This document shows positions 43,577 to 55,059 of a stretch of 64,000 bases of DNA, in pieces. Position numbers and translations under genes: made by a program. Each line of letters starts with the position of its first letter. Position 1 is the first letter of the stretch. The stretch is from Nitzschia sp. pyKryTriq1 (Eukaryota; Bacillariophyta; Bacillariophyceae; Bacillariales; Bacillariaceae): positions 2,194,722 to 2,258,721 of the forward strand of contig OY101121.1 of assembly GCA_956465555.1 (NCBI GenBank). Reading direction: 5' to 3'. The notes beneath the pieces are model-generated. The model was not told the DNA's origin and did no database searches. It saw only the letters and a list, made by a program, of their open reading frames with translations.

Positions 43577-46500
43577 ATGGAGGATCGTAGCGGCAGCAAT
43601 GGCAACAGCAGTACACCTGCTGTGATTGTTGTTCCACCACCACCGCCAGCAGCAGCAGTAGCAGTCCAAGTCGTCGTCCAAGATGATACGGAGACGGACA
43701 GCAAAGAGTGGGAGATTCAATGTTGCTTGAATGGTGGCAGCGTTGGTGTTGGATCTTCTCCGTCTACTCCTTCTTCGAATGGTGATGCCACTCAATCGCG
43801 ACACCACCAGCAACAACACCAACAACAGCCACAAACGCAATGGTGGGTCGATCTCGTTCAGTTGCGCCAACTCGCGATATCCACCGGAGGACTCAAGACG
43901 ATTGCCTTGCGTCGTCAAGCTTGGCCCAAATTAGTGGCCGCTCATGAAGTGTTGTGGAAGGGAGCAGGGAGTACTAGTGAATGTACTGCTACTACTACCA
44001 GTACTACTACCAGTACTACTACTTCTACTTATGATCGCAAGACACGACGAAAGCTTCACAAGCTAGCCCAACGCGCCACTTGGAGCAAGTGTCAAATGAC
44101 ACAATCGCCCAAGACCTTTGATGAACTCTTGGGGTTGGTTCTCTCTGCTACGTCTGCTTCCAAGAATGACAACAACAACAACAACATCAACAACAGTGAA
44201 GACGCTCCGAGCATCGTTCCTCCTACTCCGGAGAACAACTATACTGATACTGCCATCAATCCTAAAAGTACTACGAATCCTTTGGCAGCTTCGGGGTCCT
44301 TCAGTCCCTTGACTTCTCCCACAACGACGATGACGATGACTCCACAGACCAATCGACTTCGTCGCGTCTCGTTTGAAGACGACGACGATGATGATGATGA
44401 TGATGAGAAAGAGGAGGAGTTAGGATCGTCATCTTTGAAACAAATCAACAACCACAAGGCTCCACCAGCAACAACAGCACGACAAGTCGAACGACAACGT
44501 CTCGCACAACTTCGTCAAGATGAACGTCGAGTCTTGTTCAAGCTCTTGGAACATTTGCATCGAGTATTACTATCCTCGACTTCATCAAGAACTTCAACAA
44601 GAACTTCAACAAGAACAACAACATCGTCAGCGTCATCAGCGTTTTCACAGATTTTCCAAGATGGAATTCAAAATCGATTGGCCGTCTTGTGGATTGTTCT
44701 GGAAACTCCCTCCTTGACATCCATTACCAGTCTTCAACTGGCTCCCTACTCGTGGAAACAACTACGCACACGTACGGGTACACGTACACATACACATACT
44801 ACCCTACATAAATCACAACCACAGCAACCAGATACCACGGATGGGGAAGACGGTGAAGAAGCAGAAGAGGATGATGACAATGACAATGATGATGATTTAT
44901 TCTTGCAATTATTGCACTTGTGGGATCCACATTTACATCATCATTTGGTACACACCTTGGGCGGCTACAACAACCATGATCCGCATACTGGTACTACTAC
45001 TGGTACTGGTACTGGTGGTACACCCTCGTGTATTGCCCAATCTTGGATTCCTCATTGGTTCGCACAAGACTTGACTGATTTGCATATTTTGTTACGCATT
45101 TGGGATGTCTTGATGGCATTCCCTGCTCCTACAACGATTGTGTAAGTGCATACTTCGTATGACGGACTGTTGAGTATCGTGCTGGTGGTTGGTTTCAATC
45201 AAAAAATGTCAGTGTTGGATGTTCTTACGGCGTTCTCATGTTTCCATTTTCATTCTCCTTTTCACGCACGTTTGGTATTTCAAGATACTTTTCCGTGGCC
45301 TTGGTGGTTCATTTTCGTGATCCAATCTTGGCGACCCATCAACGTCCTGTTTTGGAAGCGATTCTACAACATTTGCCAAGTGATGGATTGGAAAAATACT
45401 ACAATAATGAACAAGTCGTCGAACAAATTATTGAGGAATGTCTGGAAGGAATGCAAAAGTACGATTGTTCTTATTCTTCTTCGGCTTCGACTTTTATTGC
45501 AGCTGTTCCTATTACAAAAAGTTCAAGTACTACCAATTTGACCTCCTGTTTGTCTTCGGGATCCTTGTCATCATTGGCAAAAGCGGCCTTGCCCATTCTG
45601 ACCTCACCCTCGCGAAGACGCAAACACCAGGAATCATCATCCATTCCGGATTGGGCGGAAGCGAAGACTGCACCTACAGACTATCAAGTGTTGCAACGAC
45701 TGGCACAATTGCGTCGTGAAAAAGAACATCAAAAGCAACAAGAGCATCAGCAAAAGCAGAAGCAACAGAATCATCAGCCACGACAGTTGCTACTTTCGGA
45801 CAACGCAGGAGAAGAAGAAGAACTAGACGAGACAGAAGGAAGTACTAATAGTACCGATGCCGATCCACTCATGTCACCGCCACCAGCTACCACCATTGAA
45901 ACGTATGGTGGTGGTGGTGGGGATAGCACCACGACGACGACGACCATCACTCCTCGTGCTACTCGTGCCCTTTCTCATCAACATCATCAACGACAGCAAC
46001 CAGATCATGACGATGATGAAACGACATTGGAGACTCTGCTGGATCTGGATCCAACACCTTGCAGCACACCCGAAAGTTTGGGGGGCAACAAGAACAAGAA
46101 CAACAAGGAATCATCGTCATTCTTGTTGTTTGACAAGCGACGATCATCATCTTTCACGATCAACATGCCTGGGAAGAGGATGCTGATGGTGATGGTGGCT
46201 GCTACAACGTTTATCGTTGGTCTACTCGTGCTGACCACCATGACTGGATATTGTCATTATCACTCCAACGAAAGTCCTCCAGCAACCGCATTCAACATGA
46301 TCGACGAGACTTCCATTACTACTTCGAGTACTCCTAAAGAGGAGCTACTACACGTTCCAGCGACAACCTTTGTCGCTCCGGATTCATCGTTGACGGCCAT
46401 CACACAACAAAACGAACCGCTACCGGTATTGACGATCGAGTCGTCGATGGCGGCCGATGAAAAGCCCTCTTCCTCCACTCCTCTCGACAGAACTCGTTTT

Positions 46501-49500
46501 GCCGTCGAGACCGTGCAGGAGGACTCTTCTTGTTGTGCTGACAACCTTGACCAGGATGAAGACTTTTACTTTGTGTCGCCAATTCAAGCAAATGTGGAGG
46601 CCATGGTACTAGAAGCCAACCACAATATGGACGAGGTCACGCCAGTAGTGGCTCTACCAGAGGACAGTACTGGTATTCTGACGGACGACTTTGTCTCTTC
46701 GCCAGATAGTACTATTGAAACTGAGCACCGACGAGTCGTTGTGGAACCGTTTGAGGAGGAACCCGTCGAAGTGCAACTCGAACAGCCACTAGTATTCAAG
46801 AAGACCTCCTTTCAAAATGCTATGGGTCGAAGATTCTCGACCATGCTGTCCAAGACCCAGGATGGTACTCTTCAAGTCGCTTCTCATTGGAAACGGACGA
46901 CACTGAATATCCTTGAAAGCGGTGTTCGGAGGACCGGAGAAGGAGCCAAACGTTCCCTGGAATCAATGGGTCGAGCGGCTAACGATGGTATCACTTCGGT
47001 ACAGGGAACGGCCGCACAAGCCTCGCGCTTGGTACGCTCGGGAACAAAGAGCTCTTGGAAGGCAATGGACAAAGTAACACAACGCGCACTGCTTTCCGCC
47101 CGTCTTGGCGCCAAGAACAGTTTGGTGTCGATCAAGGGGACGACGGTGCGAGTCTCGGAGCTGGCACGATCGAGGACCGAGAGTTCGTTGAAAGCTCTTG
47201 GTCACGGTGCTCGGGCCACTAGCCGTGAGACGCAACGTGCGATGCACTTTCTGGGTGCAGTTGCCAAGCAAGGTCTCACGCACGTCGTGGGGACGGCCAC
47301 GCTAGCCTCAGACTTGGCCCGGGCAGGGACCAACTCTACTTTGAATGCTCTTGGAGGAGGAGTGCGTGCCACCAAGAACGACGCCGAGCGTGTGATATCA
47401 GTGCTTCGTTTGGGTGCCAAGGAGAGTTTCGCGTCCGTCCAGGGGTCGACGGCGCGAGTCTCGGAGCTGGCGCGATCTGGGACCAAGAGTTCATTGAAGG
47501 CTATTGGAGAAAGAGTGCAGGTCACCAAGAACGACGCCGAGCGTTTGATATCAGTGCTTCGTCTGGGTGCCAAGAAGAGTTTCGTGTCCGTCAAGGGGAC
47601 GACGACGCGAGTCTCGGAGCTGGCGCGATCGGGGACCAAGAGTTCATTGAAGGCTCTTGGAGGAGGAGTGCGGGCCACCAACCGTGGAACGCTGCGTGCG
47701 ATGCACTCTCTGGGTGCGGGTGCCAAGCAAGGTCTCACACACGTCGTGGGGACGACCACGCGAGCCTCACACTTGGCCCGGGCAGGGACCAATTCTACTT
47801 TGAATGCTCTTGGAGAAGGAGTGCGTACCACCAAGAACGACGCCGAGCGTGCGGTATCACTGCTTCGTCTGGGTGCCAAGAAGAGTTTCGTGTCCGTCAA
47901 GGGGACGACGGCGCGAGTGTCGGAGCTGGCGCGATCGGGGACCAAGAGTTCATTGAAGGCGCTTGGCCACGGTGCCCGGGCCACCGGCTATGGAGCCCAA
48001 CGCGCGATACATCATTTTAATGTTGGCGCCAAGCGTGGCTTCTCTTCCTTTGCCGAAACGACGACGCGAGTCTCGCATTGCGCACGGATAGGAACCAACA
48101 CCACGCTGAATGCACTAGCCAACGGTGCTCGTATTGCCAGTCAAGGAAGGCTGCCTGTGATTAATTCCCTTCGTCTGGGTGCTACACATGGTCTTCATTC
48201 GGTCAGGGGAACTACGACGCGTGCCTCTCAGTTGGCGCGATTAGGAACCAACACCACGTTGAATGCTCTCGGCAAATACCTTCGTCTTGGCGCACAACGA
48301 GTTATCAGGTCCGCCACGGGTACTACGACGCGAGCCTCGGAAATGGCACGATTGGGAATAGCCACGGCTTTGAAGGCTCTTCGTTACGGTGCTCGGGCCA
48401 CCAACCAAGTATCCCAGAGGGCCATTTATTCCGTCCACCTCGCTGGCAGGCAAAGTTTTGAGTCCCTCGCGGCCACTGGTTCTAACCTTTTTGAGCTGAT
48501 TTCGTGCCTATTCGTGATGGCCGTCCTGTCAGCTGGATACTACACCACGGAGAATGCATCCAACACGATCATAGAGCCTAAAGAACTACTATCGAAAACA
48601 ACTGTCGCTCCAGTTTCGACCACGGGAATTGAAGCTACTTGTCGTCTCACCACCACCGGGGACGAGAAAGACATCTTCCTCTGCCCAATAAAGACTAATG
48701 CTGAGGACTTGCAAGCCGTAGAGTCGCTCGATAGAGAAAGGTCTGCTCGTACCTTCGTGAAAGGTTCCCTCGGTTTCATTGGCCGTGCTGCCAAACAAGG
48801 GTTCGGGTCCGTCGTGGGTACTTCGGTGCGAGCTTCGCATTTGGTGCGAGTCGGGACGAACACCACCCTAAATGCTCTTGGTAGCGGTGTTCGGGCCACC
48901 AGCCAAGGAACAACTTCTCTTCGCCTTGGCGCCAATCAAGGTTTGGAGTCGCTCATGGGTACGGCGTCAAGAGTTCTTGAGTTGAGTTCCAGAAAACTAG
49001 ACTCTCTCGTCATTAGCAAGTCTTTGAGCCGGGCCATGCCAGTTGCATGGTACCGAGTGACTTCCACTCCTACGAATGTACTGCTTCGCCGGAACGCCCA
49101 TTTTATTGGTTCTCATCGTGTTGGCCACCCCTCTCATAGAAGACGAGCTCGCGGTGCGAATGATATCGCTCGAGATGCCCTTCTACGAAAGAATCATCCC
49201 CACGTGCTCCAGGCTATTCAAGATTCTTCCTTGGGGGCTGTCCGTCAGGTCATTGCCCCGGCGGAAAATATTCCTATTGGCGAAACGTATCTCCGAATGA
49301 ATGATTCGGAGACGCCTGCCGCTGTCCCGCAGCAAGAAGTCGATGCTGGTGCGGAGGCATGGCACGCCGTTCGAGATCCTTCGAGTCAACGGATAGAAGG
49401 AATGGGAGATGCCCGAGTTGCCATAGTTGGAGCTCTGGATTCCCTGCTTGGTAGATTCCGAAAGAATGGCGACAAGGTAAAAGAAGGGGTATCCGCCATG

Positions 49501-49551
49501 GGTCGAAATGGGCCATCGCGGGCTTTTCTGGGGCTCAAAACAATACAATAA
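43577..49551 (+). CDS. TBC-domain protein (TBC1D20/Gyp8-like) fused to a 51-residue repeat array
   Basis: Exons 43577..45141 and 45285..49551 join in phase 2 over a 143-bp intron (GTAAGT...TCAAG) to give 1943 residues. The splice falls inside the TBC domain: SWIPHWFAQDLTDLHILLRI, then WDVLMAFPAPTTIV in exon 1 and YFSVALVVHFRDPIL in exon 2. TBC domains are GAPs for Rab GTPases; this subgroup acts on Rab1-type GTPases at the ER. The catalytic Arg (IxxDxxR) and Gln (YxQ) fingers are not clear; FQDGIQNRLAVL is the nearest Gln motif. A membrane segment lies near residues 821-842 (MLMVMVAATTFIVGLLVLTT). Residues about 1103-1589 are ten tandem units, mostly 51 residues, with the consensus LARSGTKSSLKALGGGVRAT then RLGAKKSFVSVKGTTTRVSE. 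A second hydrophobic segment (ISCLFVMAVLSAGYY) and a diverged unit follow. The repeat half could be a separate gene using an ATG such as 45238 or 46165, but exon 2 is open without a break. Confidence 0.75.
47026..48486 (+). repeat. Coding tandem repeat array, 153-bp unit
   Basis: Unit starts: 47026, 47161, 47314, 47467, 47620, 47773, 47926, 48079, 48232 and 48343. Seven units are exactly 153 bp (51 codons); the first, ninth and tenth are shorter (45, 37 and 48 codons). Some segments are nearly identical in DNA, for example GCGCGATCGGGGACCAAGAG around 47625 and 47931. Confidence 0.9.
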
Positions 49552-50088
49552 GCCGGAATGTCGTGATTCCGATGAAGCAGTCCAGTCATAGGTAGTCACT
49601 CACTCCCAAAACAACATCCTGCACGCGCGGAAGGTCGTGATTCCGCTAATAATACATCGGTCCGGTCATCGTGGATCGGCCAAACATCATCGAATGCCGA
49701 GCCGTTGAAAAAAGAGAATAGAGTGGTACTAAAATACCCGTTTTGCATTTGCATTGCAGTTTCGAAGAATGGAGGAGCCAAGCTAGTAGTAGTAGCGCTT
49801 GGATTGACGATTCTTCATTCCAGCCCCTGCGCGGAGCGAAAGCTCGATTTATTTTATTTAGCGATTGAAGTCCCGTGCTTTCGAAGACAACTCGCCGGAC
49901 CGCTGTGCGAGATCGGAGAATGAATCGGATTACTCGTGCTTCATTCGAAACTACCGTACGCGTGTAGGTTTTTGTTGTTGTAGCTCAGACCTAATACACT
50001 ACTACAGTACTCTTTTCACGCACGCACGATGCAACTATTCTTCGTATTATGTACCTATACGCATCGATCTGCGGAATAATACTTGCCC
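49552..50088. other. Intergenic between TBC and sirtuin-like genes
   Basis: 537 bp; includes a short imperfect repeat of GTCGTGATTCCG (49559 and 49634), each followed by a CCGGTCAT/CCAGTCAT word. No gene is supported. Confidence 0.5.
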
Positions 50089-51513
50089 ATGCACACAGCA
50101 AGACATTCATTACGTTGCTTTATCCAAGAAGGTGATGGCACTAGCCAGCACCGAGAGCTTGACGCGATGACAATGATGATTCAGACTCTTGCCATCATGT
50201 CAGAAGAAGAATCCAAAAATATCAATGCTGACAATACTACTACATCACGCACTTCTTGTATTGCTACGAGCAGCAGTAACAAAGAAATCCGAGATGCCGC
50301 CCGCGCCATTGCCGAGTGTGATTTCTTGCTAGTCGCCACGGGCGCTGGATTTTCGGCTGATTCGGGCCTACCGACGTATACCCAAGTCGCTCAAAATCCC
50401 ATCTATGAGGAACTAGGAATTGAATATTCGGATTTGTGCCGAGTCGAATGTTTGATGAAACGTCCGGCCTTGTTTTATGGATTTTGGGGTGGGTGTTGGA
50501 ATGCCTATCAAGAAGCGACGCCCCACGAAGGATACACGATCCTGAAAAAATGGTGTTGCGAGCAAAAGAAGCAGCAGAAGAACGACTACTATCACTACAC
50601 AAGCAATGTGGATGGCTACTTGCGACGAGTCGGATTTCCCAAAGAAAGGATCCATGAGATGCATGGGTCCATTGACACTTGGTTACTGTCCGCCGTGCTG
50701 GCTAATAATGATGATGATCATCATCATGAGGATCATCATGACGAGGATGTACAAATTGAACTTTCTCCTTCCTTTCGATTTCCCATTGACAGTGCAACTA
50801 TGGAATTAGCATTGAAGCCAGAGAGTGTGTTAGGGGATCTTCTCCTTGCTGAAGAAAACCAAAAGGAACAACTGTTACCACCACGGCCAAGACAAGACGG
50901 CAGGATGAGTGGTGACAACAGCAAAAACTACAGCAACAACAACAGCAGCAACATCAGCAGGAGGAAGAACAAACGTTTGTTCCGACCCCGAGTCCTCATG
51001 TTTGATGACGGCTTGGAGGATCATAAAGCAATGGGACTACACGAGTCCTCGGATCGGTATCAAGCCTGGGAGGAACACATGGAAACGGAAATGGCGAATA
51101 GTAGTACTACGGATAGTAGTACTATAAAGAAAAAGTTGGTGGTTTTGGAGATTGGATGTGGCATTCGAGTTCCCAGTGTCCGACAAGAATGTCACGATGT
51201 AATGGTCGATACTGCTACTCGATGTCTACTAAAACAACAACAACAACAGCAGCAGCAGCAACAACAACAAATGGGACGTGAGCACGACGAGTATGTTTTG
51301 AAGGAAAAATGCTGTACGCACATTCGAATCAATCCCGACTTATTGGAGGAGGATGGGGAGGACGCAGCAGCAGGAATGAAACAAACCATGCCGTCTTCTT
51401 CTTCTTCTAGTTCTTCCTCCTGCTGGGATCTCATTGATACCATTTCCATTCCAGGCACCGCTTTGCTCACATTAAAAGCTATCGATGAGCAAATGCTGCA
51501 ATGGAACTCGTAG
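50089..51513 (+). CDS. Sirtuin-like (SIR2) NAD-binding protein without zinc cysteines
   Basis: 474 residues from the first in-frame ATG at 50089; later ATGs at 50167 and 50197 are also possible, because the domain begins only near residue 75. Sirtuins use NAD+ to deacylate lysines. The NAD-binding signature FLLVATGAGFSADSGLPTY (about 77-97), the TSNVDGYLRRVGF segment and the catalytic His in RIHEMHGSID are present. The expected two CxxC zinc pairs after the His are absent: the region instead holds an acidic/His low-complexity stretch (residues about 205-225). RPRVLMFDD and LVVLEIGCGIRVPSVRQE match the later NAD-site strands. A poly-Gln run (near residue 385) and a poly-Ser run are inserted near the C-terminus. 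It is likely a zinc-less sirtuin-like protein; activity is not certain. The gene converges on the TPR gene. Confidence 0.82.
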   Translation: MHTARHSLRCFIQEGDGTSQHRELDAMTMMIQTLAIMSEEESKNINADNTTTSRTSCIATSSSNKEIRDAARAIAECDFLLVATGAGFSADSGLPTYTQVAQNPIYEELGIEYSDLCRVECLMKRPALFYGFWGGCWNAYQEATPHEGYTILKKWCCEQKKQQKNDYYHYTSNVDGYLRRVGFPKERIHEMHGSIDTWLLSAVLANNDDDHHHEDHHDEDVQIELSPSFRFPIDSATMELALKPESVLGDLLLAEENQKEQLLPPRPRQDGRMSGDNSKNYSNNNSSNISRRKNKRLFRPRVLMFDDGLEDHKAMGLHESSDRYQAWEEHMETEMANSSTTDSSTIKKKLVVLEIGCGIRVPSVRQECHDVMVDTATRCLLKQQQQQQQQQQQQMGREHDEYVLKEKCCTHIRINPDLLEEDGEDAAAGMKQTMPSSSSSSSSSCWDLIDTISIPGTALLTLKAIDEQMLQWNS

Positions 51514-51955
51514 TAGTAGTAGTAGTAACATGATCAGAGGACTATCTACTAGACTATACTACTAGCGAGGAATAGTCTACGTACTACTAGAGGATTTGTT
51601 TTTGCTGCGCCCCTTCTTCTACAATGCTTCCCCACAACTTCAACTACCACTAGTAGTAGACTCAAGTAGCCAGTACAGTATTTTTAAAAAAGAAACAAAC
51701 ATGATACTCTACTAGTACGATGATAAGTCAAGCTTTTCCCGTAAGAGCCGATCTATTACGAAGAAGTCTACTACTGTCGTCTCTCAAGTGTACTCGTAGT
51801 AGCGCATCATAGCGCATCATGATGGATGCATCAATGAGAATATTCTTCTTCTTCTGATGGTACTTACTAACTTACTTACTTAGGTAGTACTACTCTAGTA
51901 GTAGAGGGAGGAGTGAGTCTCAAACTCATATTACGTACTATATTTCAGGTCAGTA
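51514..51955. other. Convergent intergenic region
   Basis: 442 bp of TAG/CTA-rich sequence with GTAGTAGTAGTAGTAGTA directly after the sirtuin stop. No gene is supported. Confidence 0.5.
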
Positions 51956-53090
51956 TTACTTTTTACCGAAAAAGCCAAAGGGATTGAATCCCTTGGTCTC
52001 GTAGGCGTCCATTAGTTTTTGAAAGTCAGCCTGTTGTTTGATAGGATCCAAATCGGGATCACCACGAACCGTAGAGTAGTTATCAAATCCATTTTCAAAG
52101 GCCTTGGCTAAGTTGCCAATGGACTATATAAAAAGTAGATAGTAGATAATATTATGGAGGACATCACAGAACAGCACAGTACAACGATAGAAACAAGCGT
52201 ATGCGATGGTGTGAGAAGAACGCACCGAGCAAGAACAAAATCCACAAACCAAAAAGAAAGATCGCAAGATCGCACGAACGCACACAGCATATTACTACGT
52301 ACCTCCTCTAGATTTCCCAATCGAGCATGAGCACAGGCCATGTTATAATGCGCCGCTTGAAGTTCAAAGTCATCCAACGCATTGACACTTTGACTTTCGG
52401 TTCCACCAAAGGCACCACCGACGGGGCTGGGCCCGGAAAGAGCTTTGGTTCGCAACACATCAGGTCGGCTTCCTGGAAGCTTCATTCCCTTTTGAAATGC
52501 TAATAGTAATAGCAATAGCAAAGCGGGGGATCGTCGTCGCAGTCAGTGAACAACAACAACAATAATAATAATAATGTTTGGATCCATCATTCGTGCAAAC
52601 AAGAACAAGAAATAAATTAGAAAAGACACCATCAGATCAGCGACATGGTCGAAAATAGAAGAACACAAGCGAGACAAGAATACATGTATGCAACCGCGCA
52701 CAAAATGGATTGATTGATTCATTCATTGATTCGTCTTCCAATTCCCCATCACGACGACGTACCGACTAACGCTTCTTCAAAATTCCCTTCTTGCATCAGC
52801 CGTAGTCCTAGCACTTCGGCTTCCCGAAAGCTGGTAGGATTGGGAGCATCTTCGGCGGACATCATCATTGTCGTTGTGCTGGTGCTGGCAGATCGCGGCG
52901 GCGCACTAAAGGGAGATGATGACGATAGAGAAGAAGTTGATGGTGATGGTGCGGCCGTCGTCGCCCTTCTGCTAATGCTGGCGGTAGTGGTGTACGAGTA
53001 TCGGACCGTATAGGCATCACAAAAAGGCCGCGATGCTGCCATATTCGCCACGGCAACCATTGATAGCAATGTTTTGGAAGAGAATTTCAT
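51956..53090 (-). CDS. TPR-repeat protein with N-terminal targeting signal, probably plastid
   Basis: Three exons on the minus strand, 53090..52763, 52499..52303 and 52123..51956, with introns of 263 and 179 bp, give 230 residues. Only the splices yield a continuous helical repeat: RLMQEGNFEEALV joins AFQKGMKLPGS, and YNMACAHARLGNLEE joins SIGNLAKAFENGFDNY. These are two TPR motifs, used for protein binding. The start MKFSSKTLLSMVAVANMAAS and the following RPFCDAYTVRYSY look like a signal peptide plus transit region, suggesting the plastid; the cleavage motif is not a clean ASAF. A Ser/Thr-rich linker precedes the repeats. The C-terminus ends FNPFGFFGKK. Related TPR proteins of algae are plastid assembly factors, but the role here is inference only. 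An AT microsatellite lies just upstream. Confidence 0.85.
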
Positions 53091-54000
53091 TGTAGGCTAC
53101 GGTACGTATATATATATATATATATATATATCCTGAGTGTGCTTAAGGATGCGTTGGAAGGACGAATCTTTCGGGTGTTTTGATTGAAGATTGAAGATTG
53201 CAGGATCCAAATAATATCCGATGCCGATGGGATGGGGTGCTTGTAAGATACGCAAAGCAGTCACAGTACAGTATGCTTGGGAGATCCAAACACTTCCCCA
53301 GGCAGGCTCAAGGCTTTACAGCTACAATAGTAGAGATAGAGGGATAATGATCCACAGTACCAGTCTGGTGTCTACTTTTGGCTCCAACAAAGGATCCAGG
53401 TGTCAAGAAACATACGAGTACTAGCCGTCAACGACCGTTCAAAATAAAGCAAGCATCATCTCGCAGATCGGCTCAAGAACCGAAGGCCGCGGCGCACCCG
53501 GAAATGAGGCCTACGTCATCATTCATAATGGAAAACAAATAAAAGGTAAACCTGACGGCGGCCGGACGGCAAGCTGTGGATTATGGATCAGACAGAAATT
53601 CGATTCATTGGATTGAATCCTGAATCCCAGGAACTTCCCGGGGAAGGTGAGTCATGTCGGTTGTATCCTATCCATGTCGCAGGGTATCCAAATTGGATAC
53701 CATCATATTCAAAATGTAGATATGCATATCACGCCCGCTGCACCGACACATCTTCTTTCACAAGATTTCGCCAAATCATCCTGTACCGGTAGTGGAGTTG
53801 ACACACACAACACAACAATAAAACAAAGCCTCACTTCTTTTGCAGCTGCGATTTCTGCGAAAAAGAAACGAGAAAAGCAATCGAAGAAGAAGGATCGATC
53901 ATCATATCAAATCCGTTTTTGCAGTTTGATTGATAGTCTTAGCTCTTCTATTTTTACGAATTGGTTTCTCAAGTTTCTGAAAAAGAAGAGTCCATCGACA
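53091..54000. other. Divergent intergenic region, TPR and BTB-like genes
   Basis: 910 bp, with an AT dinucleotide tract (53105..53133) and TACCGGTA at 53783. An open frame continues upstream of the BTB-like start from about 53674 and could encode an N-terminal extension. Confidence 0.45.
53105..53133. repeat. AT dinucleotide microsatellite
   Basis: About 14 TA units lie 15 bp upstream of the TPR gene start. Confidence 0.9.
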
Positions 54001-55059
54001 ATGCCAACTTCTGTTTCCAAAGCCGGTGGTCCCAGTGAAGACACAACCGTATTCGTTTCAGGAAGCAGCTTCTGCATGGTTCCTTCGCTCTACCAAAAGG
54101 TAGAAAAGCTTCGTTGGCAAAAGAAACGCGGCTTTCCACACTTGAACGCCAATGCCGATGTCTTTGAGCTACTGTTGCGCTTCCTAATGGTCAAGAAACT
54201 GCCCGAGACGACCAGCATGACGGCCCGGCAAGCAGCGGAACTCTTGAAGATGATCGAGCCTCTTGGAAATGAAGTGGAGTCCCTGAAGGAGCATGTGCAA
54301 ATGTTCCTCGAGGCGGAACATGAAATGAAACGATCATCCTCCGCCTTTCAATTTCTTCGTCGTTTGTCATCCTTGACGACTTCCTCAAAGACGGTGGACG
54401 AGGAGGATTCGATCGATCTGTTTGAGACTACTACCTGCGGTACTAGTAGTACTACCAGGAGCAACATAACCAAACCTTCGATCACACTTGTCTCTGCGGT
54501 TCCCAAGAAAGAGAAACCTGACAACGACAAGAACTTGATCGATTTCTTTGGCGTAACGAATGCTGGTACCAATATTATGGCATCTTCGCCAGAGCATGCC
54601 CTGGATAATGATATGCTGCCCCATTTACAGGTGGCGGATAGTACTGATTGTTCGTCATCGGAAGCATCCTCCCCTACTGCTGCTCGTCAGGAGGAACGAA
54701 AAGTCTCCTTCTCCATGGACGGTTCTACTACAACTTCAGTCGTCATTTCTTCGAATCATTCTTATTCTACTGGTAGCTCCTCCTCGGTCAGCAGAAACAA
54801 GCCTGTGGCTACTACTACTCCATATTATTTTGATAGTGGCGATGATGAGGCCACCATGATGAATCCCTCCAATTCTTTCGAATCAACTCATTCTTCATCT
54901 CACGAATCGTCGTCGTCGTCGTCGTCCTTTCGAGGAGTTGTACCTACCAAACAAACGTTCCGAAACGTCTTTCAAAAGCTCAAGGGCGGGAAGAACAATA
55001 ATAACATTGATGTTCCTCGTACGCATGCGGAATGGTGTGCCTCCGAATACGTTTTGTAA
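54001..55059 (+). CDS. BTB/POZ-like domain protein
   Basis: 352 residues from the ATG at 54001. The open frame extends upstream to an ATG at 53674, adding 109 residues that are mostly basic or non-conserved, so the later start is preferred but not proven. The N-terminal 120 residues look like the potassium-channel T1/BTB fold common in stramenopiles: TTVFVSGSSFCMVPSLYQKV, KRGFPHLNANADVFELLLRF, LMVKKLPE and MTARQAAELLKMIEPLGNEV, then LKEHVQMFLEA. BTB domains assemble proteins into oligomers or link them to cullin ligases. The rest is Ser/Thr-rich and disordered, with one basic patch near the C-terminus (FRNVFQKLKGGKNNN). No second known domain is seen. The gene converges on the TDT gene. Confidence 0.75.
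   Translation: MPTSVSKAGGPSEDTTVFVSGSSFCMVPSLYQKVEKLRWQKKRGFPHLNANADVFELLLRFLMVKKLPETTSMTARQAAELLKMIEPLGNEVESLKEHVQMFLEAEHEMKRSSSAFQFLRRLSSLTTSSKTVDEEDSIDLFETTTCGTSSTTRSNITKPSITLVSAVPKKEKPDNDKNLIDFFGVTNAGTNIMASSPEHALDNDMLPHLQVADSTDCSSSEASSPTAARQEERKVSFSMDGSTTTSVVISSNHSYSTGSSSSVSRNKPVATTTPYYFDSGDDEATMMNPSNSFESTHSSSHESSSSSSSFRGVVPTKQTFRNVFQKLKGGKNNNNIDVPRTHAEWCASEYVL

Noticed and set aside
45456-45499. Possible 44-nt intron (GTACGA...TTGCAG) in exon 2 of the TBC gene
   Set aside because: Removal changes the frame and closes the long downstream reading frame.
47202-47984. 260-codon antisense open frame across the repeat array
   Set aside because: It is a frame shadow produced by periodic coding sequence; the sense strand has a continuous 4.3-kb frame.
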